Made by a program: the position numbers and the translations under genes. The notes beneath the pieces were generated by a model that was not told where the DNA came from, searched no databases, and worked only from the letters and a program-made list of their open reading frames with translations. Below, piece by piece: positions 32,422 to 43,333 of a stretch of DNA of 64,000 bases. Position 1 is the stretch's first letter. Every line of letters starts with the position of its first letter. Origin of the DNA: Magicicada septendecula (Eukaryota > Arthropoda > Insecta > Hemiptera > Cicadidae); assembly GCA_034769895.1 (NCBI GenBank), contig CM068368.1, forward strand, positions 338,233,076-338,297,075, written 5' to 3'.

Positions 32422-33716
32422 GAGTTGCAGATTAGTATCTTCCACTGCTGATACAAGAACCTTCTACAAACGTTGGAAACTTAAGATTAAATTATATTTT
32501 CGTAATGAATATATTTTTGTATAAAATATTTAAATGTGTATTTCATATGTTTATTTTTTTCAGAATATATTAATTCCAGGTGTGTATTAAAAGCGATACT
32601 TTTTTAACTAGAAATGCGGTGAAACAGTTCACTTTGTCAGAGCAAAAAAAACGACCACGCACAACCAGAAATTCTCTTCGCCTACAAAGAAGTTACTTTC
32701 GCCACCATAAAACAAATCCTTTCGAAATGTTTTTACGCTGATCCAAATTTTCACTTCTGTGGTTTACGTACGTGTATGGCGCCAGAGCCAAACACAATTG
32801 TAGCAGTTTTCTCCACACGAAACGTAAAACAAAGTAGTTTCTTTTGACATTAATTTTCTTATGTGGAGCATACATGTGTGAGTACATGCATAATTTAGAA
32901 GAACGCCCATTATTAGTGTAATTAAAACTAATTGTTGTATTCACAAATTTAATTAAGCGACCTCTTTAACACCGACTACAAGTTATAGGTTATAATTAGA
33001 AGTGTATCGTGGAAATGTATGCGTTCGTGAATGCATGTGTTCGTGTAACCTACATGTTAGAGAAAGAAAAAGCAAAACACGCAGGTACACATCCATATGA
33101 TACAGAATATAATATATTTCAAATGTACATTTATTTACTTATATTTATTAAAAACAGAGACAAGAGCGTGTGACATTCTGTAACCGATCGGCTGCTTTTG
33201 TTTGGATTTCGAACCAGAAGGAAATGTCGTCCCATAATGGTTATTCTTAATAAATCGCAATATTAAAACGTTTATTTTTTAAATATTTGTTTAATTTTCT
33301 GACAGTTTTAAGAATATTAAAGAAAAAGTCATGGAGTGTGAAGCAAATCGTTTTATAAGGCGATGTCTCTACAACATATTGTATATTCCACAATGTACAA
33401 CAATGTATGGTCATCAAGGCAGATGCATTAAAGAGCGTTACAGGCAGCAGAAATGTGTATCCTTCGAGTGACTCGTAGGTTTTGCAGACAGGATCTACTG
33501 CATAATTTGGCACTGGAACAGTACTCGAAGCTAAAGATTTGCAAGCACAAGTCGCAGTTAGAAGAAAAACAAGAATTACATTTGCATAGAACTTTGGATC
33601 TGACCTGAAAAAGGAAGACCGAGCGAGTAGATCAACGCTGCAACGGTGAAATTCGTTAAGGGCAATGATACCTAATTCAGAAAGGCGAAAAACGTTAACA
33701 AAAAACTGGCAAAAAA
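32422..33716. other. intergenic DNA; one unassigned open frame
   Basis: No recognised gene. A minus-strand frame open from 33825 to 33247 has a hydrophobic segment near 33.55 kb, but its first third is the translated LINE tail repeat. I do not accept it as a gene. Confidence 0.45.
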
Positions 33717-33783
33717 GATCGTCGTCGTCGTCGTCACCAACACCACCATCATCATCGTCACCGTCACCATCACCATCACCATT
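33717..33783 (-). repeat. GAT/GGT/GAC trinucleotide tail of the LINE relic
   Basis: On the minus strand a run of GAT/GGT/GAC triplets directly follows the decayed LINE reading frame. Some insect non-LTR elements end in simple trinucleotide tails, so this most likely marks the LINE 3' end. Confidence 0.6.
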
Positions 33784-34458
33784 ATCTGCAAGGATTAAAT
33801 CAAGGATGGTTTGTTCCGGTCTCAAACAGGCAAAGTCTAAAGCTGGTCACTCCACCGCTTCCTCGGACGTCCCACACCTCTCCGTCTCCTCGGCTTATAG
33901 TTCCATAGTTGTTTGGGGATGCGGCAGTCATCCGTTCGACAAAGATGTTCCCACCAATTCAGCCGATACTGGGCAATCCTGTTGAGTATACTCATAATAT
34001 TCAGTTCCTATCGTACATCTGTGTTTCTTCTGTGATCATGGAGAGTATACCCTGCCACGTGCCTGAGAAATCTCATTTCACCCGCTTGAATACGACTGGC
34101 ATGGCCTTTCGTTAAAATCCAATTCTCAGTGTGGGAAGGGCTATCACCTTGTAAAATTTTAGGCGTGTTTCTTTACTTGTTTATTTCGCCTGATGGTCCC
34201 GCACATGAGGTTGACCTTATGCAACTTATTCACAACGTCGTTGCTTGTATTATAAGACACAGGTGTCTAGCATGTAGCATGTAAGCATGTAGCATGTAAA
34301 ACTGTAGCCCAGGTGTTCAAAATTGCTGACTTGTTCTAGGACAGTACCATCTACAACACTTTTTGCCCGTACGGGATCAGTTCCACGAAAGACCTTGGTC
34401 TCAAGTGTGGATATTTACAATCCAGAGTCTTTGCAGATTCGATTTAACAAATGTATAA
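33784..34458 (-). pseudogene. LINE (non-LTR) reverse transcriptase C-terminal relic, part 2
   Basis: On the minus strand, with frame changes, I recognise the end of a LINE RT and its conserved C-terminal extension. In order these are EQVSNFEHLGYSF, a KFYKVIALPTL segment, EMRFLRHVAGYTLHD, IAQYRLNWWEHLCR, and finally RRRRGVGRPRKRWSDQL before a stop. At least two in-frame stops and several frameshifts make it a pseudogene. The upstream part of the same RT lies on the far side of the gypsy element (49942-49990). The GAT-type tail follows at 33.78-33.72 kb. The C-terminal motif set resembles tailed RT-only insect LINEs; the clade is not resolved. Confidence 0.75.
34455..34458. repeat. target-site duplication, left (ATAA)
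   Basis: ATAA borders the left LTR and ATAT (49942-49945) borders the right one, matching in three of four bases. Removing the element and one 4-bp copy keeps the LINE reading frame open across the join, which supports a 4-bp duplication with one later substitution. Confidence 0.6.
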
Positions 34459-34908
34459 TGTATGACGACCCTTTAATGGCTGTAATCTGATCAATTCCCA
34501 CTGTTTGGGCTAGCCACTTGGTCACCAGACCGCTGTATGCCGGTCGTTACAAAAGAATATAATGTATACGGAAAATTCACAAAAAATAGAATTTTCAAAT
34601 AATAAAATAATTTTGTTTATGTTTATAGAGGTATGTATAAGAGATAAATCTGTTTTTTAAATGGTTCTGGTAAAATTTTAATAACAGGTAGGTATTTATT
34701 GGCGGTCGAGCACTTCTTGAAAATTTGCACCAAGTCTGGAGTTAAATAGATTAACTCCAGGTAATAATCGATTGGTGACTTTTCTGACTGGTCCAATATC
34801 TTGTTCAAAATAGAATATATTCTTCTCACTTAATTCCTTCAGCCTTATAAATACCCTTAAATTACCCTGTGAAATAAGTACAGATACAAAATAATGGAAA
34901 TATAAAGA

Positions 34909-34914
34909 TTTATT
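34909..34914 (-). terminator. AATAAA polyadenylation signal in the LTR
   Basis: AATAAA on the minus strand, about 235 nt downstream of the TATA box. It would define R and the transcript 3' end. The same site exists in the right LTR near 46959-46964. Confidence 0.45.
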
Positions 34915-35148
34915 GACAATTTTAAATAAATAATCGATATTTTATCGATGTAGAGCAATTATCGACTCTGTCTCAGGAATTATCGATTGTGTCATACAGA
35001 ACAAAATTTTATGTTATATTATATTAAAAGACAGGTTCTTTGAGCGATTAGAATTAATAGTCAGAGAAGGGTGACGAGAAAGTATAACATTAACAATTAA
35101 GAATATAAATACAATAATTACTATTCAATAGTATTTTAAATAATTCAG

Positions 35149-35203
35149 TATATAATATTAGAATAAATGTTTTGTCGAACCAATGAAGACTGATGTGACG
35201 TCA
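35149..35203 (-). promoter_or_regulatory. LTR promoter: CRE palindrome and TATA box
   Basis: TGACGTCA (35196-35203) is followed on the minus strand by an ATTGG (inverted CCAAT) word and a TATATAC box (35149-35155). The duplicate in the 5' LTR (TGACGTCA at 47246-47253) would drive the element. The short spacing to AATAAA fits a U3/R layout. Function is inferred. Confidence 0.5.
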
Positions 35204-37319
35204 GTGACTGCGATGTAGTAAGCAGGTTTCGTTTTCAAGATGGCCGCTACTCGGGTTGGTCTTGGCTACTGCATATGTGTCGAGTCAGAAAATTACTATA
35301 AAATTACCTTCATCAAGGTCTAAAATGTCCCCGCACTGGTGTAATATGTCTGTTAATCTGTTTGGTGTATTCTGGTGAAGTGTTCTGTGTAAACTTGTGT
35401 TAGTTAGTTTATTTTCTATGTGTTCAACTTCTGCGGTTAAGTTTTCAAGTTATGGTTAGGAATTTCAGAATATATCAGTTGAGATATAGTGTTTTACTTG
35501 TTTCTATCACTCGTATTATGTAGTTAAGAGTTTGTTTTCACTATTGTCGTGAATGTATTCACAGCTTTAGCTTTAAAAAGTGTTTAAATCGCCTAACTCT
35601 CGTTTCACTGATTTCAATGGCTAAACGCTAGTACCATTTTTCTCGTTTTTAAAGAAACGTTCTTTTACACAACTGTCCAGCTTGATATTCAACAAAAGAC
35701 TAATTAACTTGGTCATAATTCTTGCCCAGTTAATCTTTGAAAAAGTATTGTTAATATTTTTCGACTTCCCATATATATGATAAAATATTACATTATGTAT
35801 GGAATTTATCTATTTTATTCCTCACTTTTATGAATTATTAACCTTATTATTGGTTTAATCATCTCATTCCCTTTAAATTGATGTATTATAGTCCATATCT
35901 GTAGATATTTTGTGGAAATTAACAAATTTCTTTACTTTATGGAAATATAGGCTCAAAATTGGATTTCCGTCTTTATACAAAATCCCCTCCATTTAAATAT
36001 TATTAATACTATTATAATAAATTTTAATTAGTCATATTCCTCTTCCTTTCCTTAAATACATATAAATTACACCTTTGAACTGGTTTTTTGTGTTAATCTG
36101 TAAATTTGACATTGCTCTTGAAAATTAATTAATTTATATATTTTGACAATTTACAAAATGTTAAGGTATATTTCCTTATTATCATTTTAATTCATAGGAT
36201 CATTCCTAGTAGTGGTTAATTGTTTTATCTTATATAAATCTTGGTAGTTTACAGGATTTATAAGTGAATTATACTATTTTATATTGGTTCTCTGATTTCA
36301 CCAAATGGCCTAGATTTTAGAATTTTATATTTCTTTCTTTCTCAAATAATTTAAACTTAATTCCTCCTCTTACTTTACATAATTACAATTATATGAAAAT
36401 AACATGATTTATAACTTATTGTGTTGTGTAGTAGTTAATTAACACTACATATTTAAAATAAATAATTATGAACATGGTTTAGCAATCTGCACAATTGAAC
36501 ATATTGCAGATATGGTTTGAACATATATCTTTTAACTATTTTTGAGCTAACATAGCATACCTATTAGAACATTATTACTGGTATGTAGGTTATTATTTAT
36601 CAAACATAATTCTTTTTAAAACACATAACATAAATCTTATTTTCTAATAAACCTTACAAATACATTTATTTAACACATTGATTTTAGGACTGTGAAATAA
36701 CAGTCTGTCTAAACATGTTACACTTATTCATACTATATTAGTACCAGTCCTTTCTGGTTTAAACCATTATTATTGTGATCCCCTACATCAGTAAACCTTA
36801 ACTCCCATACTCTATTTATTATCATTTTTTACAAATGTCTTGTAAATAAAGATTTACATTAAAATAATAAAATACTGGAAACCTTCCATTTTATTATTTT
36901 ATTATGCTGTTTATTATTAGATTTTAAAGTTGTGATATAGCATACTACTAAGTTATAGTATCACCAACCTTAAGTTTATTGCTTTTTTTTTTTTTTTAAA
37001 AACACTTACACAAATTCACTTTCACTGTTGGTTCTGATATTCTGAGTCTTATTATCTCAGACCAGACCTTTAGTAATCATGGACCGTTAAGACTAGTTTA
37101 TTTTCTTTATTACACAATAGCTTTAGTCGGTGCACTTCTTATAACGCTATACAACACTTTAGTTTTCTCAATAATTACATTTTATAATATTTTGGGTATG
37201 TTATACTTTCTTTTGCATAGTTTTTGCGGGTTTGGGGTTGATAGTAGTTTATATAATAATAGGTTTTATAACGGTGTTTCTTTCATACTATTTCTTCCTC
37301 TCCTCCTGTCTTCTTTCTT

Positions 37320-37415
37320 GTCCTTCTTCGTATCTTCCTTCTGGTATTCAATCTTGTCCCTCTTCTAGTCTTCATTCTTGTCCCTCGTCTAGTCTTCACT
37401 CTTCTGGTCTTCCTT
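37320..37415 (+). repeat. 24-bp pyrimidine repeat within the LTR
   Basis: A phrase of type ttcttgtccctcttctagtc recurs with 24-bp spacing, imperfectly. The same array appears at about 49368-49463 in the other LTR. Confidence 0.8.
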
Positions 37416-37897
37416 CCGTTCTTGGGTAAACCAAGGTACTTGGTGTTATCACGGCTGAGGTTTAGTTTGGAGTATTTAATTTATTCACTGAACTGACTTT
37501 ATTCTTCTATACAGGTTTCAGGGTATTGTTTTCTTCCTGTTCACAAACTTTATTCTTCCCTCTTCTTGTTTTTTGGGGTATATTGGTATTCACCACCCTT
37601 TAATTGAGTCTCTTTTTTCTTTGATATGGTCTTATATAACTGGTTTACTGCTCTGAGCTTCCTGGGTAACTTACTGGTATTATACTATGAGTTGATGAGT
37701 TGCTTCAATACTTTCTTTGGTTTCTTTTAACAGTGGTTTTTATATATTATGTAGTGAGGATTTTTATCTTATTGTGGTTCATTCCTCTGATTTATTTAAA
37801 TGTAATTCAATATTATTATAACATTTGTTGGTGTAATTAAACTTTATGATTTCATATGACTTAAAATGCAGTGGATTTTCTGTCACGCTACAGAATG

Positions 37898-37906
37898 CCC
37901 TTCTCC
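37898..37906 (-). promoter_or_regulatory. polypurine tract candidate
   Basis: GGAGAAGGG on the minus strand lies a few bases inside the 3' LTR, where plus-strand DNA synthesis is primed in LTR elements. Confidence 0.55.
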
Positions 37907-39164
37907 AGAAGTAATTTTTTCAGACTATACTTGCTTTGTCTGAAACAATTGCTTATGATAATTATTCTAAGTTTGTTACTATTTTGGACTTCCTTCCATT
38001 TTAAAATTTTCTTATTTATATTTGAGTTTATATCATTCTCACTTGATCTTCCTTGATAGTAATAGTCATCTGAGTTTCATATTTATTATTTCATTTTTAT
38101 ATTTCTTCTTAGTATTTTCTCCTTGGGATATTTTCTCCCTATCGTTCCCTACTTTGTGAGCTGGTTCAGTTCAGAGAGGCACTGTACGCTACTTTCCTCT
38201 GCTGTCCAATACTTCACACATATTTGAGTACAGAGGCAAATCATCTCTGCTCAAAAAACATATTAATCCTGCTGGAATTATCATCAGACAGATTAAAAAA
38301 TTATTCCGAATAGTACACATTTGTTACTATTTAAAAAATATCTTTGGGATACGTCACTTATTACTTATTATACTTCTCAGAGATTTTAATATTTCTATCT
38401 CAGTTGTTCATCTGACTTATTATCTGGATGTTTCTTTCATTTGATATTATGGTAGGAAGCTCTTCTATTATTACATTTTTTCAACTTTTCTTATCATATA
38501 AATCTTTTGGTTATAAATTCTTTATTACCTTCTGGTTTTTTCATTATAATCTGCATTATTTATAGTAGCATATCTTTATGACATTTTTAGACTGTTTCAT
38601 CGTTCTTAAAATTTCCACTTGTTCTATTTTCTAGAATTTGTATAACTGTCATTATCATAATTGTCATTTAATTCATAAATCATTTTATATTAATTCGTTT
38701 AATTACATAAATCTTTGACATTATTTTCACATTATTCCTGTCATTGTTATTATACTTGCGAATGATGGTTTTTTTTTTTTATTAATTTTATAATGAGGTC
38801 ATAATTTCTCCTCATACCATTTTAAAGTTTCATTCTCTCATAATTCCAAAGAAGTTTTTGCACTTTATTTTATTCAATCACTCAAATCGTATTAAAGAAT
38901 TTTTTCTTTTTTATTTCCTTCAACACCATTTTACGGAAAGGTTTTTACTCTTCATATTGAACTTAGACATTATCATATTGTTCAGAATTATTTGTTTTAA
39001 TTCTAAATCTGTTTCCTTTTATTCATCCCATTATGATCCTTTGTTACCATGGTAATTATCTTCTATGCTTACCATAAATATGGTATGAAATCTAATCAGT
39101 TTATCTCACCATAGTGTTTTATTTATAATTGGTTGGTAATTGTACTTATACTTGGTTTGGGAAA
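37907..39164 (-). other. gypsy 3' non-coding region
   Basis: T-rich on the plus strand. It has no env-like or other protein frame on the coding strand and no repeats until 39.17 kb. Confidence 0.6.
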
Positions 39165-40835
39165 CTTGATTTATTCATAATTCAAAATTCACTCTTCTTA
39201 TATTATTCTGTGAAGTTTTCTCAAATAATTTGTATGTAAGGTGGGCTTACATGTGTTTTGGCTGGTTTTATTTCTCTAAACTCTCTTGGTATTATTGTCA
39301 AAATGTTTCTCTTCAAATAAATATTTAGTAAGCTGTCCTTACTTGTTTTTGACCTTAGATGGTTTTATTTCTAAATTCTCTCCTTCTTTATTATTATATT
39401 ATAGCCATAAAGTTTTTCTTCAAATATTTGTTATGTAAAGTGGGCTTACATTTGTTTTTAGAATTTGGTTGGTTTACATTCAAAATTCTGTTTTATATAT
39501 CTTCTTCCAAAATGTTCCTTCTCAAACAAATTGTATGTAATTGGCTTACATTGTGTTTAGAATTTAGAGGTTTTAAATTCTATCTTATATATTCTTGCCA
39601 TAAAATTTTCTAATAATTGTAGATAATATGTGCTTATATTTCTTTTTAGAATTTGGAGGTTTTATGTTTTTAAACTTCTTCTCTTCTATTCTAGCCATAA
39701 AGTTTTTCGCATTTTCCTGGTATGTAAGGTGAACTTATTATTATTTTTTTTTTTAGAATTTAGAGGATTTAAATTCTATCTTATATATTCTTGCCATAAA
39801 ATTTTCTAATAATTGTAGATAATATGTGCTTATATTTCTTTTTAGAATTTGGATGTGTTTAAATTCTATCTTATTCTTACGCATATCTTCTAAATGGTTT
39901 CCCTTTAAATAATCTTGATGTAAGATTGGCTTACATGTGTTTTTAGTATTTAGTTATTTATTTTAACTTCTTCTTATGCATATCTTCTTTTCAAATAATT
40001 TCTTTCAAATAATCTTTATGTAAGATTGGCTTACATGTATTTTAGAATTTTGAGGATTTTATGTTTTTAAACTTCTTCTCTTCTATTCTAGCCATAAAGT
40101 TTTTCACATTTTCCTGGTATGTAAGGTGAACTTACATTTTTTTTTTAGAATTTAGAGGATTTTTAAATTCTATCTTCTTCTATCATTGCCATAAAATTTT
40201 CTAATAATTGTAGATAATATGTGCTTATATTTCTTTTTAGAATTTGGAGGTTTTATGTTTTTAAACTTCTTCTCTTCTATTCTAGCCATAAAGTTTTTCG
40301 CATTTTCCTGGTATGTAAGGTATAAATTATAGTAAAAAATAAAACCATAAAATAGTTTTTGTGATTTCCACTCGTCAATTTATTAAAAGGTATGTTAGGT
40401 GAACTTATTATTTTTTTTTTTTTTTAGAATTTAGAGGATTTAAATTCTATCTTATATATTCATGCCATAAAATTTTCTAATAATTGTAGATAATATGTGC
40501 TTATATTTCTTTTTAGAATTTGGATGTGTTTAAATTCTATCTTATTCTTACGCATATCTTCTAAATGGTTTCCCTTTAAATAATCTTGATGTAAGATTGG
40601 CTTACATGTGTTTTTAGTATTTAGTTATTTATTTTAACTTCTTCTTATGCATATCTTCTTTTCAAATAATTTCTTTCAAATAATCTTTATGTAAGATTGG
40701 CTTACATGTATTTTAGAATTTTGAGGATTTTATGTTTTTAAACTTCTTCTCTTCTATTCTAGCCATAAAGTTTTTCACATTTTCCTGGTATGTAAGGTGA
40801 ACTTACATTTTTTTTTAGAATTTAGAGGATTTAAA
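39165..40835 (-). repeat. tandem array of hairpin-bearing monomers with a 671-bp higher-order unit
   Basis: Imperfect monomers of roughly 85-105 bp start with ttagaattt...ggttt. Many contain a self-complementary word of the type ATGTAAG-N5-CTTACAT. A block of about 410 bp at 39753-40165 recurs almost unchanged at 40424-40835 (671-bp offset). The two blocks are separated by extra monomers and a non-repeat insert of about 75 bp (about 40321-40395). The array begins inside the last codons of integrase, so the IN stop codon lies in the first monomer. Confidence 0.85.
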
Positions 40836-42373
40836 TCATAAAATTTCTTCATGGATGCCTGGTTAAAGACACCCTTGACTTTACTTGAACTTATTTCTTT
40901 GATTTCGTAGGTGTTGTTGTTATTGTCTTTTGAGACGATATAGGGACCAGTGTACAGGAGCAATAACTTTTTTGTTATCCCCTCTAAGGAACTGGGTAAT
41001 TCCCTATTCTTCAACAACACCTTCTCTCCAACGGTATAATGAATAACCTTACCCATGCATTTATTGTATTTGTTCCGCCGTTTCTCCTGATCTTCGGCCA
41101 CCTTATTACAAAATTGAATTTTATCAAATCTATATTTATGTTCTCTGGGGAACTCCAAGATATGTGCAATCTCTCTAGGGGGTTGTCTCTCGTACATCGC
41201 GGAGTATGGGGTTATTCCTATGGCAGGATGGTAGGCCAGGTTGAGGAATTCTTCAGTAGCCTCCAAATATTCTTGCCATCTTCTCTGCTGATCATGGCAG
41301 TACGTTCTTAATAGGCGCCCCACCTCTCGCAAGACTCTTTCGGCCGGGTTGCTGCTTGGGTGGTATACGGATGTCTTGTATGTGTGAACCCCCATGGACA
41401 GTAGTGTATCCCGCCATCTCCTCCCCTTGAATTGCGTTCCGTGGTCGGTTATGATCGATACCGGTTTTCCGACGGTTGGGAAGTACTGGTCGATCAGGAT
41501 ATTAAGAACTTTCTTCGTAGTCGCCCGATTTGCTGGGTATAGCTTTACGAACTTAGTGTAATGGTCCATAATGATGACGATATATCTGTATCGGTGGCGG
41601 CCTCCACTGCGGGGAAATGGCCCGCAGATAACCAGGAATACCTTCTCAAGTTTAGACTGCGATGTTATTGGAATCATCTGCCCTTCTCTTTTCTCGTTAT
41701 TAGTTTTTACGAGTTGGCAAATGCGACAGTTTCTAATATACCTCCGTACCTTCCGATTGATGTTTTTTATATAGCAGCTTTCTTCCAGGGCCTTTACCAC
41801 CTTTAAAGCGCCCATATGCCCATATCGAACATGATAACTGATCACTATTTCTTTCTCGATGTGGGTTGGAATTATTACCTTCCACTCCTCCTTAAATAAT
41901 GATGGTTTGGAAAACAGGATTCCCTTATGTATAGTGTAATATCGGGAGATGGTCTCATCTCCTGCTTCCAATCTTGAGATAATAGTAATTAATTTCGGGT
42001 CAGCTTGTTGGTGTGTGCTTAGTTGTTCTAGAACTGATTGTAGACCGGCGCTGCTGCTGAGAATATGGTACACCTTCAGAATACTCTCCTTCTCCCCCTC
42101 GAACGTCTGCTTGTCAATGTCAACTCTAGACAATACGTCCGCGACGACATTCTTCCTTCCGGGGATATACTCCCACTTAAGGTCGTATTCTTGCAGCAAT
42201 AGTATCCACCGCGTTAACCTTCCATGGCTCAGCTTACATCTCTTAAGGAACGAGATAGATTTATGGTCTGTCCGGACGGTAACGGGATAACCAAGAATAT
42301 ATGTACGGAACTTTCCGCACGCGAATACGACACTCAATAACTCCTTTTCTGTCACATGATAGTTTTTCTCACT
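40775..42373 (-). CDS. gypsy pol segment 3: RNase H end and integrase
   Basis: Open from the codon after the TAG at 42374 to the stop at 40775. Counting from 42355, the RNase H part shows TEKELL, VRTDH (Asp30) and DVLSR (Asp73). Integrase follows: zinc-binding His175/His180 and Cys210/Cys213, then the catalytic core with Asp264 (IIMDH), Asp304 (ITDHG) and Glu339 (NPAER), and a GPY/F module (LYTGPYIV) near the C-terminus. The D-to-E spacing is one residue shorter than the usual D35E because NPAER replaces the longer NGQVER-type word. The last 20 or so residues are encoded by the tandem repeat. It would insert element cDNA into chromosomes. It is in the same frame as the RT segment and is cut off from it by one nonsense codon. 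Confidence 0.9.
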   Translation of the reverse strand, partial: SEKNYHVTEKELLSVVFACGKFRTYILGYPVTVRTDHKSISFLKRCKLSHGRLTRWILLLQEYDLKWEYIPGRKNVVADVLSRVDIDKQTFEGEKESILKVYHILSSSAGLQSVLEQLSTHQQADPKLITIISRLEAGDETISRYYTIHKGILFSKPSLFKEEWKVIIPTHIEKEIVISYHVRYGHMGALKVVKALEESCYIKNINRKVRRYIRNCRICQLVKTNNEKREGQMIPITSQSKLEKVFLVICGPFPRSGGRHRYRYIVIIMDHYTKFVKLYPANRATTKKVLNILIDQYFPTVGKPVSIITDHGTQFKGRRWRDTLLSMGVHTYKTSVYHPSSNPAERVLREVGRLLRTYCHDQQRRWQEYLEATEEFLNLAYHPAIGITPYSAMYERQPPREIAHILEFPREHKYRFDKIQFCNKVAEDQEKRRNKYNKCMGKVIHYTVGEKVLLKNRELPSSLEGITKKLLLLYTGPYIVSKDNNNNTYEIKEISSSKVKGVFNQASMKKFYDLNPLNSKKKCKFTLHTRKM

Positions 42374-43333
42374 CTAGTTCAGAGCTCTGCTGGCAAAACA
42401 GATTACAAGATGCTCGCCCTCCTCATCCTCTTGATATAAAGTAGTGCCGAGGCTGATGTCACTGGCATCACAATTAAGAAAGAAAGGCTTGTTAAAATCT
42501 GGATGGCGGAGTATAATATGTTTAAGGAATTTTTGTTTTATAAGATTCAATATGTTTTGTTGTTCACTACCCCAGATCCATTTATTTTTAGATGACAGTT
42601 GCGGCTGAAATCTGGCAGTCAGTTCGGAGTACTTTTCCTGGAACTTGCGGTAGTAGTTACAGAGTCCCAGGAACGACTGTAACTGCCTTCGATTCTTTGG
42701 TGTAGGAAAGTTCTGAATTGCTTCGACTTTTTCAGCCGACGGTGAGATTCCCTTATCATTTAATATGAAGCCCAAGAATTGTATCTCTTTAGCAATAAAA
42801 TGAGACTTTGCTAACTTCAGAGTAATATTGTTTGCTGCTAGCTTCTGTAAGACATGTTCCACACGGTAGCAGTGTTCCTCCCAAGTTTCTGAGGACACTA
42901 GCAAATCATCGACGTATACGGTGGTGAACTTAAGTGCTTCTTGGCCAAGTATCTGATCCATGCAGTGCACAAAGACTGCGACTGAGTTTACCAGTCCGAA
43001 GGACAACCTCTTAAACTGGTAGTTCCGCCCTTCGAATATAAAGGCCAGATACTGGCGACTCTGTGGGTGTAATTCCACCTGCCAGTATCCGCACACCGTA
43101 TCCCAGGTAGTGAAGTATTTGGTACCGTGGAACCGTTTTAAGATCTCCTCAATCTCACCGGGCGAAGTCCTGTCATTTATGATCATCTTATTTATTTCGC
43201 GCGCATCTAAACATAAACGGACTTGTCCGTTTTTCTTAGGAATAGCCACGATAGGACTTGTGTAGGGGGAATGGCTACTCTCTATAATGTCACGGTTAAT
43301 CATTTGCTCTATTTTAGCTCTTACTGCCTGCTT
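42374..43333 (-). CDS. gypsy pol segment 2: reverse transcriptase and start of RNase H
   Basis: Lies between the in-frame TGA at 43334-43336 and TAG at 42374-42376. From the first Met (43303), the RT shows IVAIPKKNGQVRLCLDAREIN, a WD at residue 68 as the first catalytic Asp, LSFGLVNS (100-107), and the YVDD box at 130-133. The connection and first RNase H Asp (FLNCDASD) follow. Catalytic residues are intact. It would copy element RNA into cDNA. Because both boundaries are single nonsense codons in an otherwise continuous frame, this is a fragment of one polyprotein rather than a separate gene. Confidence 0.9.
   Translation of the reverse strand, partial: KQAVRAKIEQMINRDIIESSHSPYTSPIVAIPKKNGQVRLCLDAREINKMIINDRTSPGEIEEILKRFHGTKYFTTWDTVCGYWQVELHPQSRQYLAFIFEGRNYQFKRLSFGLVNSVAVFVHCMDQILGQEALKFTTVYVDDLLVSSETWEEHCYRVEHVLQKLAANNITLKLAKSHFIAKEIQFLGFILNDKGISPSAEKVEAIQNFPTPKNRRQLQSFLGLCNYYRKFQEKYSELTARFQPQLSSKNKWIWGSEQQNILNLIKQKFLKHIILRHPDFNKPFFLNCDASDISLGTTLYQEDEEGEHLVICFASRALN

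Larger units (their letters stand above)
34459..37892 (-). repeat. 3' LTR of the gypsy element
   Basis: 3,434 bp, TG...CA bounded, nearly identical to 46509-49941. By eye I count about nine substitutions plus a poly-T/poly-A length difference at about 36983. On the coding (minus) strand it carries an A-rich U3 of about 2.7 kb, TGACGTCA at 35203-35196, a TATATAC box near 35155-35149 and AATAAA at 34914-34909. Such long LTRs are unusual for Ty3/gypsy elements, where a few hundred bases is common. Confidence 0.97.

Noticed and set aside
33247-33825. 192-codon minus-strand open frame with an acidic Asp/Gly run and a hydrophobic stretch
   Set aside because: The Asp/Gly run is the translated GAT/GGT tail of the LINE relic. 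The rest has no recognisable domain or start, so the frame is a chance fusion.
37232-37429. Ser/Pro/Cys-rich small frame repeated at 49281-49478
   Set aside because: It lies within both LTRs and reflects a 24-bp pyrimidine repeat on the non-coding strand.
37893-40774. Possible envelope gene downstream of integrase
   Set aside because: No coding-strand frame of useful length, signal peptide or transmembrane pattern. The space is T-rich DNA and tandem repeats.
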